Shown here: positions 21,746 to 34,435 of the stretch, in pieces
Numbering within the stretch: position 1 is the stretch's first letter
Layout: the number at the start of each line of letters is the position of its first letter
NCBI RefSeq assembly: GCF_024763615.1
Contig: NC_077224.1
Coordinates: forward strand, 89,600,712-89,664,711
Reading direction: 5' to 3'
Source of the DNA: Phlebotomus papatasi
Lineage: Eukaryota; Arthropoda; Insecta; Diptera; Psychodidae
DNA: 64,000 nucleotides
Program-made: the position numbers and the translations under genes
Notes under the pieces: model-generated
Told to the model about the DNA's origin: nothing
Databases searched by the model: none
What the model saw: the letters and a program-made list of their open reading frames with translations, nothing else

Positions 21746-24700
21746 GAATACAAAGTTATTATTATTTGAAAATAGTTTTAACAATCTTTTTTTCTATTAT
21801 ATCAAATATGAGAATGAAAATTATTAATAAAAAATGTATAAATCTTATATTGTTCACAACGAATTGTTTTCTGGGTGGAGCATTACTAAAATTCGCAAAA
21901 TTTTCGAAGAAATATATTCCACATTTGAGATATGTTCAAATATTATACAAAAAAAATCTGTTTTTTGGGTAAATAAATTTTTATATGTTAGTTGTAACCC
22001 TTCGTATTACGACTGTAGAAAATATTCTTTCTCAGAAATAAAATAGAAAAATTATGATTTTTAATAGTAGTATAGGTTCCAGCTTTTATGTAGTCTTTGC
22101 AACCTGTTGTACAATATATTATGTACATCCTCCAACATAAAACCATTAATATTTAAAAAAAAAAAGAGGAAACCATAAGAAAAAAAAAGAAGACCTTTTC
22201 CAAGTGATATTCTATTCGCAAGATGAACAGAACTCCATCACCTTGTGTTCTGGCAGCAGAATAATTTGCACCATTCGTAATCAGATCAACAAGTTCTTAT
22301 GGAGAGGGAGGAGTAGACGGTTCTGGAAAACGTGGTTATATGTTTCTATGCGGTCTCGTGGGTAGTCTCTTATTTTTCCTTTTCATTACTTTAGCTCGCT
22401 GTAGAAAATTTTTGCATCATATATTTATTTCCGTTTGCAGCCACCTTTCAACTCTTATCAAGATCACTATGCTCGCAAATTTCTCTTTGAATTCCGCCGA
22501 TTGCATCCGCATCACAATAGCCTTCCAGTGCTTAGATCAGTGTTCTCACAACGAGCCTCCATTAATACGCCCTCTTTTCACCCCCCGTTTCGCGGATTTA
22601 AAGCGAACAAGATATTCATGTGACTGAGCCCCATTTCAATGATTATCCTGGTATATGCTTATGTTAAGGCATATAGAAAAACATGTTATCGCACATATTA
22701 ATTTCTCAGATGATTTACGCAACTTTAAACACCGCTAAAAGTGAAGCATGTAAGCACACCAAGAATGTACGTACACGGTTATTCAATTATTTTAAAACTC
22801 AAATTCATTTAATAAAGGGGTTATACGAAGTTGAATAAATTATTATTATTATTATTATTTAAATAAATATGCCCAAGGAGTCTTAATTAAGTTAATACGG
22901 CACTAGTTTAACAATAGAAAAGCATCATAAGAAAATTAAGACTATCTATGATGCAGATGTCACTGGTTCAAGCGACGAACCGTTTCTAGAACTTGGGAAA
23001 AAATTGTTAAACTTATAACATCATTCCTGGATCATCTGGTCAGGCACTATCACTAGACACAACGGAACTTCATAAAGAATGCATGAAAGAAGGATCCCTA
23101 TTAATGGTCAGTCCATTAATAGACTGATTTATCCTTCCAATATGAGAACCATTCAAAACGAACGCATGAATGAATAAAACACTCGACACGATTTATAAAA
23201 ATTAATCTTGAACACCTGGATTTTATTCAAAAAGAGTTTTATTAAAATTTTTCAAAATAATTACCGTATAGAGATGAGGGTGACTGCCCCTGCTTTTAGT
23301 AAGCTATTCTCCAATTCTAGAATTTAACCGATTTAAACGATCAGACATTTTCGATAGATTTGGTGAAGAGCATCTTTATTTGCTAGAATTAGAAAATAAA
23401 GCTTACAAACAACAGGATGGTAGGGTAGATGACCCATTTAAAACCATTCCCCCTTCAATTCTACTTCTGTTAAATTGATATGTTTACTTTTAGTTATTTC
23501 AATTCAATTTCAATTTCAATTTATTGATAGCACACAAAAAATAGGGTAGTTCTCTCTTACAAATTTGTGGCAGGTGAAACTAAAAAAAAAGTAAGAAAAA
23601 AATTAACAAAAACAAAGATAATACAACAGAAAGAGAAAAAGGAAAGAGAAAAGTGAAGTACATTAAAAACTAAAACTAAAGAGAAAGAAGTTGCCCACCA
23701 TGTTCACTCTGAATATAATCCCGAATTGCATCCGGAGATCTTCGATTTTGTGGCGCAAGAGAGCTGTAGATTTGTATTTCAATATTGAATTTTTTACTTA
23801 CCAAAAATATTTTACATGGTATTAAATAGATCATCTAGCCTAAAGACTCGTAAGGTAAGATTACATTAAGAATAAAAATTCATAATATTCTATGATATTT
23901 TAAAATGCTGTAAACAGGTATCAAAAATTATTTTCATAGCCTGAAAGATTTTTTTTAAAAAAATTACAATAGCAGAGATTTTAGTCTCTTTGGTTTATGC
24001 CATGGCTAATCATTTTACATATTTTTAATGTTCTTTTAAGCTTAATATTTTACTTTTTTGTAACATCAAATATAATTTAGGATAAAAATTTGTATGTTTC
24101 CGCTTTGCTTAAGTTTTTATTCTGTTTTCCGATCTTGAAATTTCAATTTTTTTTTCATTTCATTGAAGGGATTTCGTTTTTAATATATTTTATATCTAAA
24201 TTTCCCTTTCAAAATAAAAACCTTAACTGATCTTTCATCGATTTAATGTTACAAACAAGCAGTGTTAACATATTCCGAATGCAATGGTACTCCCGGTACT
24301 CCCTAAATTGCAAAAGTGAAGAATAACCCTATGCATTGAGATATATTACAAAAGAAAGGTGTTTTTCTACCTTGTGGATTTTCCTGTTCTAGGATCTCAT
24401 CTTTAGCTCTTTTCAGACACCTTGAGAGCCCCAAGAGATTTCATGCGATGCCACATTTTGTGCACCATTCAATACAATGGCAAGAAGATACCCCAAGGGT
24501 GTGGGGGTGGTCAGAAATTTCTCGTATTTAAAATGCAATATTTCATTCATTCAAATTACACAAACTCGTGAAGGTGATACCTGTGCGTTTTAAAGACCAT
24601 CAAACACGAAAGTTTTCTCCAATGGGAAAAATCTGTAGGTAATCATACGTGCCCATGTCTGTTTGTGCTGAAAAATTGAAAAGTCACAGAAGACCAATTT

Positions 24701-25186
24701 ATCAGATTTTCACTCCAACCCCTAAAAAAGTCATCCTACATATTGGCGAAGAAGAACCCCTCTTTGGCTGTACAATTTATTCCTCATCGGAAATTTAGGA
24801 GTCACAATATGCAAACACAATATCATTTGTGATGGCCAAAAACTTGGCATAATTCGACCATTTCTATTCAAATGTCCACTTCAATAACGACAGCAATAAG
24901 ATTTCTGGCTCTTACACCGAAACATACCGATGACCAACAATTTAACCCACAGACTCAAGCCAGAGGGGGAGAAACTTCATATAACATAACAACAATAATG
25001 CTATCTCTGGTACACCGAGATAAATTTTGTTGGAATTTTGTAACAATTTATGCATATGATTTTTGTGCTCCAAAAACTATCAGAAGATTGTAGAAAATAC
25101 TAATTTCCATAAGAAATTTTATTTTTTTTAATTAAAAACAGCGAACAAGATTTTAGGGTATTCAAAATTATATCAGCTCTTTTCAG
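21746..25186. other. Intergenic, nothing coding supported
   Basis: AT-rich sequence with simple tracts: a TTA run at 22840-22859, AATTTC-like repeats near 23500 and purine-rich DNA at 23580-23690. No gene or intact element was recognised. Confidence 0.5.
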
Positions 25187-25305
25187 TACTCAATTAGGTC
25201 GCAGAGTTCAAGTGCCTCGAGTTCAAATCCTCTTTAACTCATCAGAACCTTTTCTAACTGTTGAAGATGTTCGAATTACATTCAGTCAGCTTTTCTTAAA
25301 GCTGA
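25187..25305 (+). mobile_element. Diverged fragment of the tRNA-derived SINE
   Basis: The order of landmarks matches the intact SINE at 54275-54534: ACTCAAT, GGTC, AAGTG, a B-box-like GAGTTCAAATCC, CATCAG, TTTTCT, TGTTCGAATTACATTCAGTCA and GCTT. The 3' part and tail are lost or unrecognisable. Confidence 0.6.
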
Positions 25306-28300
25306 AACTTGGCTAAAATGTCAGAAAGATTTTTATTGCTCGACCTCAACCTAAATTTCCACCTTCCCCTCGTCCAAACTCGGAGACCACTCAACAGGCT
25401 GTTTGTCCGTCCGTCTATCTGCCCGCGCGGTTGTCCCCAGCTCCAGAGGCCAAACGGTAAGAGATAGAGACTCTGGACCTTCGGGGAAACCCCAAAAAGC
25501 TGTCCCAAGAATAGTTAACATGACCCTCATTTCCCCCACTACTCCCTTTTCGCTTTTTTGGAATTGATCAAAAACGCGTCGCGATATTTTTTCCATTTTT
25601 GGATATGTTTAAGATATGAACCAGGCGGACATTTCGTCTTCATACGAAAATACCATTGAATCATTCCTAATAACGCCTTTTTTAACCCTTTATAAGAGAT
25701 TGGAACAACGGTGTCACATAAAGAAAATAATTTTTCCTGACTACCTAAAGTTATTTTTTTATTATGTCTGCACATAATTGTAAAGTAGAAGGTTGAAGTA
25801 ATCTAGAATATTTTTTGCAAGTCTCTGGTTATTTGCTATGTAGTAAATATTTAAGATAAAAAATGGCGAATTTTTGAATTCTCAAATTTAATCGATTTTA
25901 TTTATTTTTTATACTTCCAAATTTTTTAAGTAAAGCCCTTTTGGCAATAAAAACTACAATACTCATACGTAACATTTTTCATTAAAGCGAAAAATATTAT
26001 TTATTGGTATTGTCAGAAAAATTACTTAAATTTTTGGGCTATTTTTGTCCATATCGTTCATAGAAGCACAAAATACATCGATTCAAACTCTGTTGGACTT
26101 TCCAAGGTTAGATGTAAGACTTATCATTGATTATGTTTCTAAGTTTAATTTGTTGTTGATTTTCAGTCCGTAAAAAGGGTAAAAAGTGTCTCGTCGTTAA
26201 AGGGCTAAGGTCAAAGTTTGAAAGGCTCTAAAGAGCGCATTTCTAATGTAATAGTATCTTTTTTTGGGATCGTTAGAAGGAAGGGTCTTGGGATTTCCGA
26301 CAAAACTGAACCAATCCTTTCTGAACCTTATTTGGGGCAGTTTCAGACATGTATGACTAATTCCGAAAAAAGTCGTACATTTTCTCATACAAAATGTACT
26401 AGAAAACGTACGATTCTTTTCGGAACGGAGGGAATTTAAAATTTGACTTATAACTGAGATTATTATTATTAATCGCGTCGAGGCCAAAAATTAAGTTTGT
26501 CTCGCCCAAAAACGAGCCACGTCAATGGCAAGTGGACTTGCCGAATTCACGTGTTCGCCGTATTCGCGTGTTCTTTCGACATTCAATTTAAACCTCGTGG
26601 TGGAAGGATCAGTCAGTCCCCGGAGACTGTCCGGGAGCACCGATTTAGTTCCGATGAAAGTTCTAAACACGCTTGGAGGTTCTTGAAATTTAGTTTCTTG
26701 ATATTTCCCTACCTCCGCTTATAATGTTCAGGTTATACTTCTATTTCTAAACGAATTAAAAATTTTCTTTATGGAAGTTAGTAGTTTCTACTGTACACTT
26801 TCCTCTGTGTACCAGAACACAACATATGAAATGGAATAAATTTCACATGATATCGTTTTTCCACTTCTCAGAGCCACCCACAAATCTCTGGTTGTCCAGA
26901 AGTACTGGGTAACTTTTTTTGGGTGGTGATCCAAGAAATACACCCTCCTGAACTCGGTCTCGTTGTGTGACCGATGGTAGAAAAAAAAACCATTTTGCAA
27001 TATATATCAAATGATAAATTTCATATCTCACTCTGGGAGATTATATAGCATTTTACAGTGGTAAATGTCCAGCAAGTTTATTCCTCGTGAGAAGGCAAGA
27101 AATTTCATAAATAGGGGGTTGGAAGAGACCGAGAAGCACCCCTTTTTTGTCCTGATTCGATTATTGCTGAGCAGAAAATATGATTTGGTCGGCAAATTTG
27201 AAAAAAGATATGCGGAGATGGCAAAGGGAATGGTCATGAGATTTAGTGCAGAAATGTAAATGGAATATGACATTTTCTGCTATGCTCTGCTCAATGCTTT
27301 TTACAACTCACCTTGATTCCTTCCTTTATGCCGCCGAAGAGACACCTCCCTCCTGGGTTAACTTCTTTACAAATGGCGCATAAATAAGGCATGCAATACT
27401 CCGAAAAGCCTGGAAAATAAATGATACCACAGATAAGCAATACGTCATATTTAGAGAAAAAGGATAAAAATTTTGTTGAATTGAAATTCCATGTCAATAT
27501 CATCATTAATTATGGCAGCGAAAAAAATCGTTTCCAGAGAATTTCAAATGGAAAACAACTAAAGTGCTTCTCATGCCGCGTTAAAGCAATTCATGATTTC
27601 TCAAGTGTCTAAGAATGGACGTATTATAGAAAAATTCTTGAAATAAGGATTAAGTATTTGGTGATCAATCAAGATTACAAATTGCTTGTGGCGCATGTTA
27701 AATAGCCAGTAGCTCCGGCACTACAAAAGTCACCAATAATAATTGTTGGCAGCAAATAACGAAAAGTGACTATCTCAAGAAAAAAACGTCCCTATTCTGC
27801 CTTCTGGCTCATCCTTTTTTTATCCCATTAGACTATGAAGTTTATTTCAAAATATTTTGGTATCTCTGCAGTTGGTCTAGTGATACCTTTGCTATTGTCC
27901 AAATCGCTTCTTTGCCTTTCAATGTAAACAAGTTTCTTCTCCTTTGATAATTCCAGACAAAAGGACACTATTTCTTTTACTTTTTTTCATATTTCTATGC
28001 GACTTCTCAGATAATAAATGTTAAAAGGTAGAGTGAGAGGAAGAATCTCAAGCAAAGGTGTGCACATTTCCAATGTCCACAACTATTTTGAACCCTCAAA
28101 ATGGGGCGTGCTAACAAAATTGAACAAAACCCTATTTATGTCAAAAGAAAACCACAAGTTATAGGAAATGGAGTTCCATTGAAAAAAGAATCGATGGCGA
28201 AAAAAGTCACATGTAATTATTCTGGGAAAAAGTGTCACCCATGTCACCACAAGTTACTATTGGAGAATATGGCTGCACCTACATCTGAAATTTTAAAATT

Positions 28301-28625
28301 AGGACATAAAAATTATTAAAAGCAAGTTAGTGGAATTGGTAATAAAAATAAGAAATTATTGATTTTTTTTAATTAATTTAACATTATCGTTCTATTTATG
28401 ATGTAAACTATTTGTTTCTGGATTTCAACTATCTAATTTCTATAAGTTCAAAAGTTTAATAGCAAGAAGTTGAAATTAGATCAGCAAAATATTAAATTTT
28501 GTCAGCATAAAACCCAATATTAAATTTTGAACAATAAAAATTTTATCAAAAAAGAGAACACATTAAATTAATTACCAATTAAAATTTACTTTAAGTTACT
28601 TCTCGAATTTGATTTAATACCTCCT
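25306..28625. other. Intergenic, possible old repeat fragments
   Basis: No gene is supported. A block near 25455 (AGGCCAAACGGTAAGAGATA) recurs in diverged form near 54000, which suggests an old dispersed repeat. At 26500-26700 the DNA is GC-richer, with small hairpins such as GGCAAGTGGACTTGCC. Confidence 0.4.
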
Positions 28626-28866
28626 ACCCACCTTTTAGATCGGTAAAATTTCATGAAATCAAAATTCGCGTCCCTCTCCTTAAGAGATTTGCATAGTCTC
28701 TCACATTCTTTCAGATGTAAAATTCGGTTGAACAAAATCTAATTTAGTGCGATTTTTAAAAGAAAAAGGAAAGTGAAAAGAATATGACAAACATATAAAA
28801 ATCGTTTGAGAAAAAAAGGAATATGAATTTTGGTTTTGCGAAATTTTCCTGATCGAAAATGTAAAA
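28626..28866. mobile_element. Palindromic MITE, CACACCTTTTAGATC family, copy 5
   Basis: The left end CACCTTTTAGATCGGTAAAA with TTTCATGAAATCAAAATT, and the right half AAAAGGAATATGAATTTTGG to TTTTCCTGATCG, match the family. The right terminus has decayed. Confidence 0.7.
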
Positions 28867-29004
28867 GCCATAAGTGTATAAATTTAATTTTAATTACACG
28901 AATTCAAAAAGAGAGCAATATAATATCAGCGTTTTCAAGGTCTTACCACTCTAGATAGAACATCAATGGATGAGACAATCTTTATTTAATTAGTTTATTT
29001 AGTT

Positions 29005-29375
29005 TAGGCATATTGAAAAGACCTTGAAATTTCTGATAAAACTGAACTGGTTCTAATCGGGTATCAACCGGTAATGAACCGATTCATAACCGATAACTAA
29101 TTTTTATTCGGAATTCAATTGTATTACTCCTGAGGTGTGTTTGGAAAAATGTTGTGAGTAATTTATAAATCGGTTCAAATTGGTTGAGTACCGGTAGTGA
29201 ACCAGTTATAAACCAATAAATAATTTTCTTCTATTACTCTTAAAAATATATTAGGAGATCTTTTAAATGAGTTATGAAAAGGGTTAATTCGGTTAAGAAC
29301 CTGTGATCTGTAAATGATGTGAAAGTACTTTTGACGTATAGCAATCTAAGTCACGAATTCGAGCACTCTCGCAAA
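29005..29375 (+). repeat. Dispersed repeat with ACCGGTAATGAACCG-type motifs, copy 2
   Basis: This is the inverted relative of 1-375. It begins near AAAAGACCTTGAAATT, carries repeated GAACCGATTCATAACCGA-like motifs and ends near GTACTTTTGACG and CACGAATTC. The element class is unknown. Confidence 0.7.
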
Positions 29376-30961
29376 GCCTAGAACACTTTGCTACCCCTTT
29401 TTATTTAATTTTCGGTTATTATGTTCTGGAGGTAGTCCAAAAGAGATCACCCTGCAGAGCCTATTTCTTAACATTTAACATTTCAGTCGAATTGATTAAA
29501 GGACAATGGGCAAAAGTGGTATATAGTGTGTCCACCATCAATAAGACCTACATCATTGAATAGGAATTGGTATAGGTAACAAAAAAGTTTCAAGAAGCGT
29601 TTTCCGAAAGTACATTTAAATAATATCGTTTCGAACTCTACTGAAGTCAGGGAATTAAATTCAAATTTTACATTTGTTGTCTTCACGACAATGTTAAGAG
29701 CGTCTAATCCCATGAATATGAACATTAAAATAAACAAACATTTTCATCAAGCTAAGTAGAGAAAAAATGAGTAAGAATGGAAATGATGAAGTGCCAAACG
29801 ATTGAGAAATGCCCACACAGTTATCATCCTCCTACGTGATCATTCCAAGGAGTATCGCATTTCTCAAGAAATGTCTCTTATTTGCAACTGCAATAAAACT
29901 CTGATTTTCTAACCAATCCCAAGCAGCTTCCTATACCACTAAATAGGAAACCTGTCTTAAGAAAGTAGTTTGAGACTATAAGTTAGACCATGTATGGCAA
30001 TTGGAGCAACAAAGTATCAGAAAAAGACTTAGTGTGTGGTCCAGAAGGATGTGGAGTGTCGAGTGCCGGTCATAATGATTCAATTCCCGCCTCTTGGTGA
30101 TGTTTTCTCATTCTTAATGTTCATTCTCAAAAATGTATTATATATGGCAGTAATGTGTGACTATCCCTCATCTTAAGCGAAATTGTTATGAAAAGAAGGC
30201 ATTACAGTGTGAGGCATTAGTAACAATATCTTCAATGGACAAACTTTTTGTCGTTCCAATTTTTTTTTCCTTAATAATCTTTTGCTGCCTTTTCAGAGCA
30301 TCTTTCGAATGGGCATTTGTTGTGCCAACAAGAAATCGTATTAAATCACCAAAATAGCTCTCATTTCGGAAGTGAAACCAAGAGATTTTTGTTCAAAAGT
30401 CATGTGTGGCAAGTCAAAAAAAATTGTGAAAAGGAGCATGTCTTCAGGTTTTTTTTTTGCTCTATTCTGTGACTCAGAAAGCATAGCTATAAAACATAAG
30501 AACTCAATGGTCAATTAGAAGAGAAATCTGCAAATCTTCTGGGTGGTCTTAAAGATTTTTTTTTTCAATCTATATTCTCTCCAAACAAAGTCCTTTTGCA
30601 GAAATATTGATTGCGTTTATATGTTAAGAGTAATCTGGATTGATTTTAAAAATAATAAACGAAAAATCAAGCAACAGTCTATCAAAAGTATGTCTTTGAT
30701 TTTTAAAATCCACAAAATTAATTATAATTATGAACAAAAAAATATGGAATTGTATTTTATGTGTATTTCAAATCTTAATAAAAGAATGTTCTGGAAAGCA
30801 ATGGAACGTAAGAAAATTTTTCTTTTGGGAAAATACTCAGGGTTTCGTCAAGAAAATAAATTAATTGGACAATATGGTATTAAACAAATACTTTGACATT
30901 TAATGAAAACATTTGTAATAACTTTCGATTATTACTATATACATATTAATATAGAAGAGTG
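29376..30961. other. Intergenic, nothing coding supported
   Basis: AT-rich spacer. A tRNA-like pair of motifs (A-box-like at 30037, B-box-like at 30077) is noted, but the fold is not convincing. Confidence 0.45.
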
Positions 30962-30963
30962 TA

Positions 30964-31184
30964 GGGGAAGCTCGCTACATTCGGATGATACAAGATTCGA
31001 ACACCTCTTTTCTTCAACATGTTTTTAATTAAGTTGATTCATTATAATATTGTATTTTAAAAACTAATCCCAATGTTTCAAATTTCCTTAAAAAAAAAGA
31101 GCCAGGGGTCAAATATATAAGAAACATTGAAAAAGAATTCAGTTTTCCAATGCTTGAAATGTCCGAACAAGGCGGGTTTTCCCC
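30964..31184. mobile_element. MITE, GGGGAAGCTCGCTACATTCGGA family
   Basis: The left end GGGGAAGCTCGCTACATTCG is mirrored imperfectly by GTCCGAACAAGGCGGG and TTTTCCCC at the right. TA flanks both ends (30962-30963, 31185-31186). It is 221 bp and non-coding. Relatives are at 32337, 36722 and 53036. Confidence 0.8.
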
Positions 31185-31186
31185 TA

Positions 31187-32336
31187 CATGTTCAATAATT
31201 CCTATAAACTCATTGAACAAAAATTTAAACCGGTAACACTTTCAGTCCAAAATTGATAATAAACCAAGATTGTTAAGCGTATAAATGTATTCATTTTCTC
31301 TCTTTGCAAGCAATTTACAGAGATATTGCTCTGTCTTTGATGAAATTGAGAGGGTTGGGTTTCATAACAAATTCAGGAAGCATCATAAGTGTTGTTGAAT
31401 ATTACAAATTCAATGCCATACATTTGATATTGCTAGGGACTGCCTATGGAGATTTGCCATCATCGAAGACAACCCTCAAATAATTCCAGAACTAAACTCT
31501 TGAATACCATATCTCTCTGAGGGATTGACATTAATTCAGATGAGTTTTCCATTTGGAGCACAGCCACTTAATAATTTGAAATTCGGGGCACAGGAATTGC
31601 AATAGAAAACATATGCTCAATGCTGTAATTGAATTTTCCACTATTTCAGCAATATTTAGTTTAAATCCCTACATTGGCACAGTAACTGCCAGTGCTGTAA
31701 TTTTTTTTCAGGAAAATCGTATTGTTTATTTTAGGGTCAATGAGAGGAAATTTATCACCCTTCCACAAATCAACTACGAATATGCAAATGAGCTGGGAAA
31801 ATTCAAAACTAAATGTTTACACATGCCAAAATATCTCAAATATTTTAATCTCTCCCCATATCCCAACAAACTGTTTCATTTGTCTATGCAAATAGTGAGA
31901 TTTCTCATTTGGTGGCATATTTATTAATTTCAATTCAAATGCTAATTTTTAGGCATAACAATATTTTTCTGAGTGAAAATTCTCAATATTTCTAAAAGTT
32001 GAATTTTCTGTTCAATCTTTCCTGGTGCGAAATATTTTTTTTTGTGATTAATTACACTAACAGGAAAAGAATTTATCACTCAAATGCAAAGAGTTATTTT
32101 AAAATTCGCATAAAGTTTACACCTGAGACCATATATTTAGTAAAAAATGTTCATAGTCTATTTCTCAGAGACGTTTCTTGATTATGTCTTTGCCGCTGGT
32201 TTTACATAGAAAAGAAGAGCTTAAAAACTTTATAACTCAAACTCGTCAAGATATTAACAGGAACAGTTATAATGTAATTCATAAAAATCAATTTTGAATA
32301 GGTAATGATTATGAATAATATAGTATAGAATCTATA
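31187..32336. other. Intergenic, nothing supported
   Basis: AT-rich spacer without recognisable genes or elements. Confidence 0.5.
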
Positions 32337-32555
32337 GGGGAACGTACTCTCCCCTCGAACGTTCATACCTTGGAATAAAGTGACTTTTTTTTATATTTTT
32401 CCTAAAAAAAAATTAAACATAATTATCACATAATTATCAATACTTGATAATAAGCAAACTAATATTTAATAAAAATGTGTGACTCTCCTAGGAAAAATTA
32501 AAGAAAATTCACGTTATTCGAGGGCATGAACCTTTGAAGGCAGAGTACTTTCCCC
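32337..32555. mobile_element. MITE, GGGGAACGTACTCTCCCCTCGAA copy
   Basis: The left GGGGAACGTACTC...TCGAACGTTCATACC pairs with the right GGGCATGAACC...GAGTACTTTCCCC. TA flanks both ends. It is 219 bp and belongs with the element at 30964. Confidence 0.8.
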
Positions 32556-32557
32556 TA

Positions 32558-34233
32558 TGTATAATCACATATTAGCTTTAGATTATTCAACTTATTGGAT
32601 CCTTTATAAGGTAGTTTTATTGATTAAAGAAATGGTTCCTAAAATCTGTAATATATTTTTTTTTAATATTTCAATTGACAGTTTCCTTTTTGTTTCAAAA
32701 AATGGACAAATGTGTTCAATATATCTCAGCAGGGGAATTATCTACTTGTTTAATATTTTTATCTCTTCGATATTTATTAGAAGACAAGTTAAATTTACTA
32801 ATATTGTAAGGGGGAAGAAAAAAAGTAAAAAATACACTCTACTGTTTAAATTTAAAAACAGAGTTTCCAAAACGAGTAAAACTGATGGTAATAATAACAC
32901 CTTTTAGAAAATGAAATATCGAAAGTTTAACACGCCTGTTGAATTAACAATGCATTACCTTGCCGTTAAGTAAATTAATATTGTAAAATTAATGCACACT
33001 TTACTTTCACCTCAATGCTGTCCCCTTACTAGACTTTCCCTTATACTTTTATAAATACTTTTTCGGACAGTCAGCAAAGTGTCACACCTTTCCTTTTTAT
33101 GTCATTTCAAGAGCAACCCACATTTTTATCCTCAACAATTCTTCTCCTCGAGGATTTTCCATGGGGTGGATATTACCATCGTCAGGAGGAGTGAGGTATA
33201 AATTGAAGAAATGAGAAAAAGTAATGGAGAGAAAAAAAGCTTTAAGAAAAAGCTCAGGTGTATTTGGTATTTTTATTAAGACAGTTTAACCCCCAAAGTA
33301 GATTTGGATGAAAAAGAATGAAGGAAACTTTCCTCTCTACCTCTTGATTATCCCACCCACAATATACGTGAAATGCCAGGGAAGAAAAAAAACGCACGGC
33401 AAGAAGAAACTTTCGAAGGAAGATGGACAAATTACTGGGAATCCTGTAGGAGTCCTCGCGTTCTCGACATAATCCACATTTAAGTCTAAGAAAATTGTTA
33501 GTTAATCCACCCTCAAGTCTCATGAAACCGAGAAATTGGATAAAATGCAGACAGTTATGACTGAGAGTTAGTAAAATATCCCAATGACAAAAAAAATCTT
33601 CTGAACAAATCCAATTTGATATGAATACCCAAATACTCTGAAGATTTACCTTTTTGCTGGCGATTCGACAAAACTTTTGCTGACCATACTAAATAAACTT
33701 CTTACACTAAAAAGTAAGGGATTTGTCAAACTGAAGGTAAGATAAGTCTAAATGTAACACTTGGATCCACACCAAGCATGCGTAAAATTGACACCTTAAG
33801 AAATCTTGTGCAAAATCTAAGCTTAAGCACGTGAAGTTTTAATAATAAAGTTATAGAAATTACGCCATGTTTAAGAAAAACTTTCAACCCCAAAATCAAA
33901 TAGATAACTCGAATTTTCATAATTTTATGGAAAATCTATCATCACTTGTTAAATATTAGGTTTCATCACTTCCGAATGAAGTAAATTTAAGGTAATTAAA
34001 ATTAATCTAATGACAATGGGAAACTCATATGCAATCAGAATTGCTCGATTTCCCGGTTCCCTTGGGCCTAGTGAGCCCTCTAAGTTCCCCATAAGTTCCC
34101 TGGGTATTCCGAAAATAAATTAACCATTGTCTATAATAACGTGATATAACAGTGAACTGAAGATATAATTCAGGAATAAAACTAACCAAGATCGAAGACA
34201 TCGCTAAGAAATAATGACATTGTTAAAACGGTG
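32558..34233. other. Intergenic, nothing supported
   Basis: AT-rich spacer. Short open frames show no motifs or conserved composition. Confidence 0.5.
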
Positions 34234-34435
34234 GCGGCCAAAATTCTGAACGCTAAAATCCCAAATACCAAAATCCCGAATGACAAAATTTCGAAAAGCC
34301 AATATCCCGAATGGCTCAAAACCAAGAGAAGCCAAAATCCCAAACGCCAAAATCCCGAAAACCAAAATCTCGAAAAGTCAAAATCCCAAAATGAGAAAAT
34401 ACTGAAAGTCAAAAATCCGGAAAACCCCGAAAAGA
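34234..34435. repeat. Degenerate CCAAAATCCCGAAAA minisatellite
   Basis: About thirteen diverged 14-16 bp units of the form CCAAAATCCCGAAAA in tandem. Open frames across it are a by-product of the repeat. The same motif occurs in both orientations at 58368-58605. Confidence 0.8.

Noticed and set aside
30037..30087. tRNA-like A box (TGGTCCAGAAGG) and B-box-like GATTCAATTCC
   Set aside because: The B box has mismatches and I could not build a convincing acceptor stem or anticodon arm. It is at best an old SINE or tRNA fragment.
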